Translations under genes and position numbers: made by a program
From: Monodelphis domestica
Lineage: Eukaryota; Chordata; Mammalia; Didelphimorphia; Didelphidae
DNA length: 64,000 nt
Reading direction: 5' to 3'
Assembly: GCF_027887165.1 (NCBI RefSeq)
Contig: NC_077227.1
Coordinates: forward strand, 78,312,988-78,376,987
The notes under the pieces: generated by a model
Database searches by the model: none
What the model saw: the letters and a program-made list of their open reading frames with translations, nothing else
What the model was told of the DNA's origin: nothing
Shown: positions 11,456-21,663 of the stretch, in pieces
How positions within the stretch are numbered: position 1 is the stretch's first letter
Layout: each line of letters starts with the position of its first letter

Positions 11456-12300
11456 TCACTCTAGTTTGAAGGCTTCTAGTCCAGCCCCTTCATTGACTAC
11501 AAGACCTATGTTTAAAACAGCTTGAATTATCTCTGGTTTTCCTTTTCCTTTCCCTTCTTATTCCCATTCTGAATTTGCCAAAAGGACAGGAAATTCAGGG
11601 CTTATGGAGACCCAGGCAATGACCAGAAAAAGAATCGGCAAAAATCGTTCAGCGTCGGGCTGTACTGGCATATCTGAAATTGATGATCGGTTGCCTTACA
11701 AGAGACAGGAAAGAGAACACAGAAAGGCACTAGGAGAATCCAGCTGAAAATGTACTGAAAACAAATCTGAGACACTGGCGGGGATATTGCATCATGCTAG
11801 GAATAATTAGGAAGCTGGACCAGAAGTGCAGCAAAGGGTCATTTTGTAGACATGAAAGAACCTCCAGTGACCATCAGCCTTCCGGTTTTTCTTGGAGATG
11901 GGCCAGGAAACAAATACTGTCCCTATGGGAATTGGGGTGGGTATTCGAGCTGGGTTACATGGAGATATATTTCCTTTCTCCTATTATGACTTTAACTTGG
12001 GGTGAGGTGGGGGGAGCCTCATTAGCCTCCTCTCTAAATGGACTTTAAGTGTGCCTATTCCCTTTGTGAAAGTGAAGCTGAGAGCCAAGATTTTAACAAG
12101 AGCAAGCTGGAGCCACTCGGAAATGAAGATTTCAGCCTTTTCTAGGAGCAGCTGAGCTCAGTCACTTGGAAACATTAATGTTTTGATTTTGATTCCATTC
12201 AGTAAAAGTACTCTAAGCCATAATGTGAGTGTGTAGTCTTCTAGGGGTCAAGGAAGGTGGGAAAGATAAGAATCTTAATGGGAGAAATGAAATCCAACAA
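11456..12300. other. Repeat-poor stretch without a supported gene
   Basis: I see no SINE, LINE or LTR signature and no convincing exon. The block is a reasonable place to look for conserved non-coding sequence. Confidence 0.45.
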
Positions 12301-12399
12301 ATTATAATAATTTTCATTACACCCCCTACCTCCATCCCCTCCAGACTAAATAAAATGGGATACAAAGACTTCGAAAGAGAACTGGGATGCTGTCCATAG

Positions 12400-12650
12400 C
12401 CAAAGATGGTGGATCAAATCATGCTATCTTCCACTCTATATCTTCCAGGAGTTTTTTATTACATGTATGATATCACAACATGGAAATTTTTGTTGCACGA
12501 AAGCACTGATACATGTATATGTATATACCATATATATACACCAGATCATTTACAGTCTCAGGAAGAGGGGAAAAGGAGGGAGGGAGAAAAATCTGAATTC
12601 TAAAATGTCAGAAAACAATTGTCAAAAATTGTGTCTACGGGAAACTGGAA
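12400..12650 (+). repeat. L1 3' UTR end
   Basis: GTTGCACGAAAGCACTGATAC, ACCAGATCATTTACAGTCTC, GGAAGAGGGGAAAAGGAGGG and AAAATGTCAGAAAACAATTG are also present in a related copy at 13.7 kb and fit the G-rich L1 3' UTR. Confidence 0.7.
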
Positions 12651-12728
12651 CAAACCTTTTCTTTTCTTTTTTTTTTTTGGAAGAAAGAAAGGAGTAAGAA
12701 ACAAAGAAGAGAAAGGAGAGAGAAAGAA

Positions 12729-13028
12729 TGAAGGGAAGGAAGGAAGAAAGAAAGAAGGGAGGGAAGGAAGGAAGAAAGAAAGAAGGGAGGGAAGGAAGAA
12801 AAAAAGAAGGGAGGGAAGGAAGGAAGGAAGGAAGGAAGGAAGGAAGGAAGGAAGGAAGGAAGGAAGGAAGGAAGGAAGGAAGGAAGGAAGGAAGGAAGGA
12901 AAGAAGGAAGGAAAGAAGGAAGGAAGGAAGGAAGGAAAGAAGGAAGGAAGGAAGGAAGGAAGGAAGGAAGGAAGGAAGGAAGGAAGGAAGGAAGGAAGGA
13001 AGGAAGGAAGGAAGGAAGGAAGGAAGAA
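12729..13028. repeat. GGAA-type microsatellite, about 300 bp
   Basis: Mostly tandem GGAA units on the plus strand with scattered GAAA and GGGA variants in the left third and around 12901-12940. It follows an L1 3' end. The very long Lys/Glu/Gly/Arg and Leu/Pro/Ser/Phe frames across it on both strands are repeat artefacts. Confidence 0.97.
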
Positions 13029-13289
13029 AGATAGCTGGGAGCTGAGAGGAACCCAAACCAACATTTTCCCACTTGCACCCAGGTAATGAAGATATCTATT
13101 GGAAGTGAGATGGCTAGAGTAGTTTGATCTTGGAGTGTAGAGATCACACTCTGAATAGCCTTGTTTCTGAACAGCACATACCCATCCACTTCCCTTTCAG
13201 GCTCTACTCTCCATGTCAGCAGCTCTTGTAGAGGGGGAAAAAAAATACTTGTGACCCATAAAGAAAACTAAGTCATAGATGTGTTATTT

Positions 13290-13440
13290 CCTTGCTTTTG
13301 ACTCTTTGTGACCCGGTCTTAGGTTTTCTTGGCAAAGACACTGTAGTGGCTGGCCATTTCCTTCTCCAGCTCATTTTCCAGATGAGGAAATTGAGGCAAA
13401 GAGGATTAAATGACTTGTCCAGGGTAATACAGCTACTATT
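13290..13440 (-). repeat. Long-type SINE, 3' part
   Basis: The minus copy carries TTGACTCTTTGTGACCCGG, TAGGTTTTCTTGGCAAAGAC, GCCATTTCCTTCTCCAGCTC and TGACTTGTCCAGGGTAATAC. Confidence 0.85.
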
Positions 13441-13449
13441 ACTATGATA

Positions 13450-13596
13450 GAAGGATTCCCTCACACTGTGCTCTCTTATTGGAGGATTTATGGGAGAATA
13501 TGGACAAGAATGATTAGAAGGCACTGATAGATAATTATCCTCCTTGGTGAGATAATGGGTCCACTGAAATGGTTCCATAGAAGCATTAAAGTTTTG
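13450..13596 (+). repeat. Inverted-repeat pair 1, left arm
   Basis: The core 13478-13596 is the reverse complement of 14387-14505. Both are 119 bases with only about 5 differences (for example G/A at one CCTTGGTG site, T/C and G/A in TTCCATAG). Homology continues more weakly to 13450. The arm matches no SINE, L1 or L2 that I recognise. Confidence 0.95.
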
Positions 13597-13685
13597 ACTC
13601 TGGAAGAGAAAGGGAAGCTGACAACTTTGTGCAAATCCACCTCATTTAAATCCAATTCACTTACAAGTCAAGATATCACCCAATA
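13597..13685. repeat. Unnamed interspersed repeat, copy 1
   Basis: GACTCTGGAAGAGAAAG..AGCTGA, ACTTACAAGTCAAGATATCA recurs at 33345-33445 as GACCCTGGAAGAGAAAG..GGCTGA, ACTGGCAAGTCAAAACATCA. The two copies show the sequence is repeated, but I do not know the family. Confidence 0.65.
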
Positions 13686-13689
13686 GGAA

Positions 13690-14160
13690 GATGAAAATAT
13701 GTATTGTATGAAAGCACTGATATAACTGACACCAGACCATTTGCTGCCTGAGGGCAGGGGAGTAGGGAGGAAGGAAGAGAATCTAACCTGTAAAATGTCA
13801 GAAAACAATTGTCCAAAATTGTTTCTGCGTGTAATTGCCCAGCCTCAACTGCAGGGATTTAAGAAAGATAGCTTCCTCCTAGCTGTGTGATCCTGGGCAA
13901 GTCACTTAACCTCAGTTGTCTAGTCCTTACTGCTCTTCTGCCTTATTGGGATTCTAAGACAGAAGATTGAGGAAGTATTCCATAGTAAAAATGAATAATG
14001 TAGAAATAGGTAACAAGTGATAACACCTGTATAACCCAGCGGAATTGCTTATTGGCTCTGGGAGGGGGTGATGTAAGAGGAGAGGGAAAGAAAATGAATC
14101 ATGTAAACATGGAAAAATATTTCTTTAAAAATAAAATAGCTATTTAAAATGAAAAATTTC
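13690..14160 (+). repeat. Two L1 3' ends flanking a SINE fragment
   Basis: 13690-13845 is an L1 3' UTR (GTATGAAAGCACTGATA, CCAGACCATTTGCTGCC, GTCAGAAAACAATTGTC). 13875-13975 is a short-type SINE body (CCTAGCTGTGTGATCCTGGG). 13980-14155 is a younger L1 3' UTR (ACCCAGCGGAATTGCTTATT, ATGAATCATGTAAACATGG, AAAATATTTCTTT). Confidence 0.8.
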
Positions 14161-14189
14161 ACACAAAAAAGAAGGTTGGGGAAGGAAGA

Positions 14190-14295
14190 AAAAGAAAGGA
14201 AGGAAGGAAGGAAGGAAGGAAGGAAGGAAGGAAGGAAGGAAGGAAGGAAGGAAGGAAGGAAGGAAGGAAGGAAGGAAGGAAGGAAGGAAGGAAAG
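14190..14295. repeat. (GGAA)n microsatellite
   Basis: About 25 nearly perfect GGAA units (14190-14292) lie just after an L1 3' tail. Confidence 0.97.
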
Positions 14296-14386
14296 AAAAG
14301 AAGGGAAGAAGGAAAAAAGAAAGGAGGGAAAGGAAATATAGCTTCTATCACAAGCACCCTCTAAGACCAAAGCATTATGTAAATAC

Positions 14387-14535
14387 CAAAACTTTAATGC
14401 TTTTATGGAGCCATTTCAGTGGACCCATTATCTCATCAAGGAGGATAATTATCTATCAGTGCCTTCTAATCATTCTTGTCCATATTCTCCCATAAATCCT
14501 CCAATGGGAGGCACTTAGTATGATGGAATCCTTCC
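14387..14535 (-). repeat. Inverted-repeat pair 1, right arm
   Basis: This is the reverse-complement partner of 13450-13596, about 96% identical over the 119-base core. The 790-base spacer holds L1 3' ends, a SINE fragment and a microsatellite. Confidence 0.95.
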
Positions 14536-14789
14536 ACTGTGTGGGGTACTCGGGTTGCCCCCTTTTACTCTCAATGCATGATCAGACCACTTCTTTTTCT
14601 AATTCTACATTTCCTGGATGATAAATTTTACTTTTCTTGCAAACAAATTGACCTTGGCAATTGGCTATAGCTTACTTATACTTACCATACATTTCTCCAT
14701 TGCCCCTTGGATTACCTGTACTATTTATTCTTCATATGCTGCAAGGTTCCATAAATTGAAGCCATATAGACATACTAGAAACACAGTGG

Positions 14790-14965
14790 TGCTTAAAGAT
14801 GAATTTTTGTCTCAAGAGGCAGCTTACACAGGCTCAGATACTTCATAGTTGTGTGACCCTGAGCAAGTCACTTAACACCGTCTGTCTAGCCCTTTTGCCT
14901 TGGCACTGATATTCAGTATTGATTCTAGGACCAAGGGTCAGGGTTTAAAAAAAAAAGAGAGACAG
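14790..14965 (+). repeat. Short-type SINE, diverged
   Basis: CAGATACTTCATAGTTGTGTG, CCTGAGCAAGTCACTTAAC and TCAGTATTGATTCTAGG precede an A-run at 14945-14955. Confidence 0.8.
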
Positions 14966-15072
14966 CTTATAATCATTTGAAGTGTACACAATTTCCCAAA
15001 TGCAACCCCATTTTGGTCTCTTCCTACAATTCAATTCTGTGCCTACCTTATCCTCCTAAAGCATCTATCTAA

Positions 15073-15652
15073 TGGCAAAAAATTGGAAAATGAGGGGATG
15101 CCCTTCAATTGGGGAATGGCTGAACAAATTGAGGTATATGTTGGTGATGGAATACTATTGTGCTCAAAGGAATAATGAACTGGAGGAATTCCATGTGAAC
15201 TAGAAAGACCTCCAGGAATTGATGCAGAGTGAAAGGAGCAGAACCAGGAAAACAATGTACACAGAGACTGATACACTGTGGTACAATCGAATGTAATGGA
15301 CTTCTCTACTAGCAGCAATATAGTGATCCAGGACAATTCTGATGGACTTATGAGAAAGAATGCTATCCGCATCTAGAGGAAGAACTGTGGGAGCAGAAAC
15401 ACAGAAGACAAACATATGATTGGCCACATGATTCAATGGAAATATGATTGGGGATGTAGATTTTAAATGATTGCTCTATTACAAATATTAATAATGTGGA
15501 AACAGGTCTTGATCAATGATACATGTAAAACCCAGTGGAACTGCTTGGTGGCTACAGGAGGGAGGTGGGAGGAGGGGAGGGAAAGAATATGAATCATGTA
15601 ACCATGGAAAAACATTCTAAATTAATTAAATAAAAATTTTCAAATAAAAAAT
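15073..15652 (+). mobile_element. 5'-truncated L1 insertion with 15-bp target duplication
   Basis: 580 bp of L1 covers the end of ORF2 (frame reading NWKMRGCPSIGEWL-like, with damage) and the 3' UTR, ending in an A-rich tail. Identical 15-bp duplications AAAGCATCTATCTAA flank it at 15058-15072 and 15653-15667. It is coding-dead by truncation. It is related to, but older than, the L1 at 37.7-44.1 kb. Confidence 0.97.
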
Positions 15653-15667
15653 AAAGCATCTATCTAA

Positions 15668-16085
15668 GATTAATGGACTAAGTGGCCAGCTTGCTGGATG
15701 GTCTATCCAACTGCTGTTTCTGGCAGTCTTCAGTCACCAATAGATAATAGTGTTGAAAAGATGAGATAAAGCTAAAAGAATTTTTAAATGAAAAAAGGAC
15801 TAATGTTAAGCTGTTATTATTCAGCAATGGCCTCCCACCCACCACTTAAAGTCACTGCAGATTTGACACTCATTTACTGGGTCCCAAGTCCAATAAATGT
15901 AGGTCATTTTCATCTAAGCAAGTCTCTTGATGAGTAGACCAGTGGAAATAATAGCTATTCATTTAGTATAGTGCTCTGCATTTTATTGATCAGAGAATCT
16001 GCAATCCTGTGAACAACAATGGCTTTGAAAGACAAGTCTCCAAATCAATATCAATCAATCAATACTTGTGCCTCCTATGTGCCAG
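15668..16085. other. Unassigned stretch
   Basis: No gene or named repeat was seen. Confidence 0.5.
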
Positions 16086-16087
16086 GC

Positions 16088-16348
16088 AAGGGCAGCCAGA
16101 TGGTCCAGTGATTAGAGTGCCATGACTAAAGTCAGGAAAACTTATCTTCCTGTATTTAAATCTGGCCTCAGACATTAGTTGTGTGATCCTGAATAAATCA
16201 TTCTACCCTGTTTGCCTTAGTTTCCTCATCTATAAAAATTGAGCTAGTGAAAGAAATGGCAAACCACTCTAGTATCTTTGCTAAGAAAATCTCAAATAGG
16301 GTCCTGGAGAGTCAGAGATGATTGAAATGAATGAACAAAAAAAAATGT
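16088..16348 (+). repeat. Long-type tRNA-headed SINE
   Basis: Head AGGGCAGCCAGATGGTCCAG, then CTCATCTATAAAAATTGAGC, GAAATGGCAAACCACTC and AGTCAGAGATGATTGAAATG, ending with an A-run at 16338-16347. Confidence 0.9.
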
Positions 16349-16349
16349 G

Positions 16350-18358
16350 CCAGGCACTGTGCTAAGGCTGAGGATATAAAAAGAGGCAAAAGACAGTCCT
16401 TGCCTTCAGGAAACTTACAGTCTCATGAGGAAGGGCAACATCATGCAAACAGATAGATACAAAGCAAACCAATCAAGGATAGAGAATAATTAATTGAGGG
16501 AAGATTCTGGAATTAAGAGGGGTTAGGGAAGGCTTCCTGTAAAAACTCAAGTTGGCACTCAGAAGTCAGAAAGGTAATGGATTGAGAGGACGAAGGAAAG
16601 CCTTCCAGGTATGGGGGACAGCCAGAGAAAATGCCCAAAGCCAAGTCACTGGTTGAAGAGAAAGAATGAGATGGGAAAAGGTAGGAAGGGGCTAGGTTAT
16701 GAAGGACTTTAAATGGCAAACAAAGGCTCTTTGTGGTGGCAAAAATTTGGAAAATGAGGGGATGTCCTTTGATTGGGGAATGGCTGAACAAACTGTGGTA
16801 TATGTTGGGGATGGAATACTATTGTGCTCAAAGGAATAATAAACTGGAGGAATCCCATGTGAACTAGAAAGACCTCCAGGAATTGATGCAGAGTGAAAGG
16901 TGCAGAACCAGGAGAACACTGTACACAGAGACTGATACACTGTGGTACAATTGAATGTAATGGACTTCTCTACTAGCAGCAATGCAATGATCCATGACAA
17001 TTCTGAGGGACTTATGAGAAAGAACACTATCCACATCTAGAGAAAGAACTGTGGGAGCAGAAACACAGAAGAAAAACAGCTTCTTGATCACATGGGTTGA
17101 TGGGGATATGATTGGGGATGTAGACTAAATGATTAGCCTAGTGCAAATATTAATAATATGGAAATAGGTCTTGATGAATGACACATGTAAAACCCAGTGG
17201 AACTGCTTATTGGCAATGGGAGGGGAGTGGGAGGAAGGGAGGGAAAGAACATGAATCATATAGCCATGGAAAAATATTCTAAATCAGTTAATTAAATAAA
17301 TTAAAAAAAAAAAAAGCAGAAACACCCTACATCCTTGCCCTCAAAAAAAAATGGCAAGCAAAGTATTTTTTTTTATCCTGGACACAAAAGGGAGCACCAG
17401 AGTTTACTGAGCCAGACTTACACTTCAGGAAGTCACTATAGCAGCTGAAAGGAGAAGTGGGGAGACAGTTGAGGCAGATAGATCCACCAGCAGGCAATTG
17501 CACTAATCAAGGTGTGAGGTGATGAGGATCTGCATTATAGTTGGGGCAACATCAGAGAAGAGGAGGGAGAGGTGTATTCAAGAGATGCTAAAAAGGTGAA
17601 ATCAACAGATTTTAGCAACCAATTAAATATGGGGGTGGGCAGAGATAATGAAGAGGCCAGGGTGACTCCTAGGTTGTGAGCCTGAGGGACTAGAAAGATA
17701 GAGTTGTCTTCTATAGGAACAGGGAAGAAAAGAGCATGGAGGGCTTAGGGTGAAAAAGAGAGAGTTTTATTTTGGACACATTGAGTTTAAAATATTTATT
17801 GGACATCCAGTTTGAGATGTCTGAGAGAGATGTCTGAGATATGAGCTTGAAGATCAGCAGAGAGTCTTGGGAGAAGGATAGGTAGATTTGAGGATCATCA
17901 ACACAGAAATGATAATTAAATCCATAGCTAATGAGCTCACCAAGTGAAATAGCCCAGAGAAGAAAAAAGGTGCCCAGGACAGAACCCTGAGAGATATCTA
18001 TAATTAGAGGGTTTGAGCTGGAAGATTCCACAAAGGAGCTGGAGAATTGGTCATAAAGGTAGGAGAACCAGGAGGGAGCCAGGTCCTAAAACCTAGAGTG
18101 AAAGTATCAAGGAGACAAGACAGTTATCAACAGTGTTAAATACTATAGCAGGGAGGTCAAGGAGAAGGAGAATGGAGAAAAAGCTATTAGATGAGGTAAG
18201 TAAGAGATCATAACTAACTTCAGAAAGAATGGTTTAGGTGGAATGATGAGCCAGAAGTCAGATTATAAGGGGTTAAGAAGTGAGAGGAGAGAAAGTGGAG
18301 GCATTCAATGAAGAGGGTCCTTTGGAGTATAAGAGTTAAATTAATGTCCAATACTTTA
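16350..18358 (-). repeat. L2/CR1-clade LINE, RT-containing, interrupted by an L1
   Basis: On the minus strand a decayed L2-type reverse transcriptase is readable near 17780-18010: ISQGSVLG, LGELISYGFNYH, a VDD in place of the catalytic ADD, and SDISNWMS..KLNVSK. The RT C-terminal and downstream part continues leftward through 17364-17710 and 16350-16710. A 5'-truncated L1 (16726-17348) splits it. It has many stops and frameshifts and is not functional. The complement of the 'SLSDISNWM' and 'QGSVLG' blocks recurs in other L2 pieces in this window. Confidence 0.85.
16726..17348 (+). mobile_element. 5'-truncated L1 with double poly-A and probable 3' transduction
   Basis: The L1 3' end (ORF2 C-terminus, then 3' UTR) runs to a first A-run at about 17304-17316. 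A 27-base non-L1 segment (GCAGAAACACCCTACATCC..) and a second A-run (17343-17350) follow. The whole unit is flanked by 15-bp duplications differing at one base: AAATGGCAAACAAAG (16711-16725) and AAATGGCAAGCAAAG (17349-17363). The duplications lie outside both A-runs, so the 27 bases came in with the L1. Confidence 0.9.
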
Positions 18359-18359
18359 A

Positions 18360-19018
18360 GTATTATTTCATAAATTTTATTATCTGACAAAATAGAATCA
18401 CACAACTAAGTTAATCTACCTGCTCAAAATGGCCTGCTCTACCAAAGCCACCAACAGGAAGGAAAGAGGAAGCTAGGCGGAAAAAGGTAGAATTTATATC
18501 CTGCCTACTCCAGTACATACCAAGAGAAGGAGAGTGGGGTGCTGGGTAATGTAGTTCAAGGGTTCGAGATTTTTAATTACACTTTTCCCCCTATGATCGT
18601 TTGGGAAACCAGCCTCCCCAAGGGATCATTTTAAATATAATCAACTTAAAACTCTAAAGATTTTTAAGTAAAGGTATATATAATATTGCAGTTTCTAAAG
18701 GGAAATTACAATAATTTGGAGATGAAGGGAAATAAAAGAGAAAAAGAGCAAAACCAATGATTGCTACATTTGACAAAAAGTCTATTTGGGGGCAGACCCC
18801 TTTGGCATAAGGGTATACATTCAAAACAAATGTGTTCAACCCCCCACAGTTCAAATCACCACATCCCAAAGTTCACTTAGGATCTTCTGGTGCAGCGTGT
18901 GGTCTCTGCAGGCATCTTCATGGCGTCTTCTCCAAACATTCACTTTCTCAATTTGGGGAGGCAATAAGTTTCTTATCCCAAAATTACTCTCAAAGGAATT
19001 TAAACTTTGCATTATAGG
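18360..19018 (-). mobile_element. LTR-like element inside the L2 remnant
   Basis: The block interrupts L2 sequence that continues on its right (19021-19260). On the minus strand it holds a TATA-like GGATATAAATTC near 18500-18511, an AATAAAATTTA near 18371-18381 and CCCAGCACCCCACTC, an arrangement like an LTR with U3 to the right. The ends are not sharply defined and no target duplication was found. An unclassified repeat remains possible. Confidence 0.45.
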
Positions 19019-19400
19019 CTAATAATACAGGAGGAGGCAAACTACAAAGTGAAGACCAAATAGAGGGCAAGTCAGCCAGGATAGAAGGATCCCATGAGGA
19101 ATTCTTGAAGAAGAAGAGAGAGACATGGACATGTTTGTAGGTGGAAAGGAAGGAGCCAGTAGACAGGGAGAGGTTGAAGATAAGGGAAAGACTGGTGATG
19201 AGAGAAGAGGCGACCTATTGGAGGAGATGGTGTGGCATGGAATCACTTGAACAAAAAGATTCTGGCAGTTTAAAGGGCATTTCTGAGGCCAAGGAAGAAA
19301 AGAATTAATAGAGCTTTTCTCATCTGCAAAATGGGGATGATGAAACCTGACTTAGTTCCTCTTAAGTATTGTTGTGAGGACAAAATAATATATGCATGTG
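19019..19400 (-). repeat. L2 remnant (19019-19300) followed by MIR fragment
   Basis: The 'GAGGAATTCTTGAAGAAGA..GAGACATGGACATG' text continues the minus-strand L2 cut by the preceding block. CATCTGCAAAATGGGGATGATG..TATTGTTGTGAGGACAAAAT (19320-19388) is a minus-strand MIR 5' part. Confidence 0.65.
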
Positions 19401-19485
19401 CACACGTATGACATTTTCATTCATGAATGGAACTGAATCAATAAGGCACACCCTGTACAGCTATAGGCTGATTAATTCCTCCTGT

Positions 19486-19606
19486 GTATACTGTGGTCAT
19501 AGCACCCTAAACCTGTTGGATCTTGTCTGATCTTAGAAGTTTGAGCAGGTTTGCATCTAGATAGTACTTGGATGGGAGACCACCTGGGAATACTAGGTCC
19601 TGTGGG
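19486..19606 (+). pseudogene. 5S rRNA-derived sequence (decayed)
   Basis: About 121 bases align end to end with vertebrate 5S rRNA: TCATAGCACCCT.AAC, GGATCTTGTCTGATCTTAGAAG, AGTACTTGGATGGGAGACC (internal promoter C box intact) and CACCTGGGAATACTAGGTCC, followed by a T-run. Many differences are C-to-T type changes at former CpG sites. The Box A/IE region is damaged, so transcription is doubtful. It leads directly into a SINE body. Confidence 0.93.
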
Positions 19607-19735
19607 TTTTTTTAAATTGGGTTTCCTACTGTGTGACCCTGGGCAAGTCACTTAACCCTGATTGCCTTGTCTTTGCCACTCTTTTGTCTCAGAATTGATA
19701 GTAAAGTAAGTAAGAAATGAAGATATTAAAAACAA
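19607..19735 (+). repeat. Short-type SINE 3' half joined to the 5S sequence
   Basis: After TTTTTTTAAATTGGG comes TTTCCTACTGTGTGACCCTGG, CAAGTCACTTAACCCTG, GCCACTCTTTTGTCTCAG and AATTGATAGTAAAGTAAG. This is the SINE core and tail without its tRNA-like head, so the 5S segment occupies the head position. Confidence 0.85.
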
Positions 19736-19737
19736 AG

Positions 19738-19962
19738 ATTGAGGCAGCTAAGTGACACAGTGGATAGGGCAGGGGGCCTGGAGTCAGAAGGACTAGAGTT
19801 CAAATCTGTACTCAGATTAGCTGTGTGACCCTGGGCAGATTAATTTCTGTCTGTATAAAACTTGAGAAAGAAATGACAAACCACTCTGGTATGTTTGTCC
19901 AGAAAACCTCATCCACAGGGTCACAAAGAGTTGGACATGACTAATTGATAAATGTCTGCAAT
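19738..19962 (+). repeat. Long-type tRNA-headed SINE
   Basis: Head TTGAGGCAGCTAAGTGACAC, core AGCTGTGTGACCCTGGGCAG and tail CACAAAGAGTTGGACATGAC. The 'tttgcctcagtttcctcatc' block is deleted. Confidence 0.88.
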
Positions 19963-20249
19963 TTGGATAGATGCCACTAGGTACCTGCTAGGCAGTTAGG
20001 AATTCATTTTTGTAATTCTATTCAAATGCAAGGAGAAAGGAGTCAGTTTAAAGTTGCCTGGGAGAGGTGACCTCAGTCTCCTGGGAGCCTCCCTATAATT
20101 GAGAGAAGGTAGTACTAACAGATATGCCACAGGCAAAATGATTCATCAGATTTTGAGATGGAACACATCTCTGGGATCTCCTAGTCCAACTGCTCCCCAT
20201 CCCCACCCTGACTTATTCCATTAAACATGGGGGCAAGCATTTGAGAGAG

Positions 20250-20960
20250 GTAAAGTGATCCCATCCAATCCAATCCAATTCAATTCATTTTATTAAATGA
20301 CTATTAGATATAAGGCACCAGGGATACAAAGATGGAAAGGAAGGACTCTCTGACCTCGGAATTTGACATCCAAGTCTATGGAGGGGAATGCAATATGTAC
20401 ACAAGTAAATACAAAGTGTAGTCTAAAAAATAATTTTTTATTTTTTCAATGAATAAGAATTAAATTTCTCTCCTCACCTTCTCTGCAAAAATAAAAGGAA
20501 GAAAAAACAAAGCTTTTAAAACAAATATGTGTAGTCAAGCAAGACAAATTCCCACATTGGTCACTTCCAAAAACACATGCCTTATTTTGCATCTTGAATT
20601 CATCGTCTCTATCAGAAATGCGTAGCGTGCACCACCTTTGGTCCTCTGAAATCATGGTTGGTCATTACATGAGTCAGAGTTCTCAAGTTTTCCCAAGTTG
20701 TTTGTCTTGATAAGGTTGTTTTTGTATAAATTGTTCTAGTTCAACTCATTTCATACTGTATCAGTTCATGCAAGTCTATCCACATTTTTCTGAAACCATC
20801 CCTTTTGTCATTTCTTATGTCTTTAAAGGTCAGGTGAAGGATTTTACCAATAGGGAACCAATAAAAGCCACACAGATAGTAAATAGCAGAGCTAACATTC
20901 AAATCCAGGTCCTATGATTCCAAATCGAGTACTCTTACCACTGTGGCGTGATGCTCCTCC
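20250..20960 (-). repeat. L2/L3 tail, old L1 3' end and MIR-like remnant
   Basis: 20250-20412 is a minus-strand L2/L3 3' tail (TAAGGCACCAGGGATACAAAG). 20420-20840 is an old minus-strand L1 end (TTCATACTGTATCAGTTCATGC, TTCTGAAACCATCCC, CATTTCTTATG). 20850-20960 is a plus-strand MIR-like tail (AGATAGTAAATAGCAGAGC..CAAATCCAGGTCC). Confidence 0.6.
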
Positions 20961-21289
20961 CAAGGCATCAGAAGAATGACCATTCTGTCGGTTTCCTTGG
21001 CCCCATCCTTCGTTCTCATCAACCAGAATTTAAGCCAGTGATAGAAATAATGGTTAGAGGTTGTATCTGAGTACATATTTATAGTGCCTGGGACATAAGA
21101 AATAGGCCCTTCTGACCATAGGGAGTCAGGGTTGCAGAAGGAAATGCCTGTGTGTAATCTTGGAATGTTAGCACTAGGGAGAACCTCACAGATCATCAAT
21201 CGATAAACATTTCTTCATTTCTTCATTGCCTACTACTGAGAGGCACGCTTGAGAATCAAATATGAGACCTTCTGTCTTTTAAAGTTTTT

Positions 21290-21662
21290 AACAACCAGGA
21301 CCCTTCCTGTCTCTTAAGCCTTTTAATACATTACTCCCCTCCAAGCACTCTTTGGCTCTGCCAATACTGGCTTCCTTGCTATTGTTCTGTCTTTTCTCTC
21401 CACACTCTGTACCTGGAATATACGCCTTCATCACCTCAGGCTCTTGGAAAGCCTGGTCTCCTTCAAGATTCATCTAAAGACCTTTCCTGCTACCCCTTCT
21501 CATCCCAAGTCATCTTGTACCTGTTTCATATATGTAAATGTAGGTGTTATCTCCCTTGTTAGAACATATATGTCATTGAGGAAGAACTGACTTCATGGTT
21601 TTCTTTGTAATCCCAGTTCTTAGTGCAATTCCTGGCACACAATAAACTTACTAAGTACTTGG
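21290..21662 (+). repeat. L2 LINE 3' end
   Basis: CTCCTTCAAGATTCATCTAAAG, ACCTTTCCTGCTACCCC, AGTTCTTAGTGCAATTCCTGG and ACACAATAAACTTACTAAG reproduce the L2 3' UTR order. Confidence 0.85.
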
Positions 21663-21663
21663 G

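Noticed and set aside
12600..13189. Several 100-180 codon frames across the GGAA microsatellite
   Set aside because: All are made by the tetranucleotide repeat itself on both strands.
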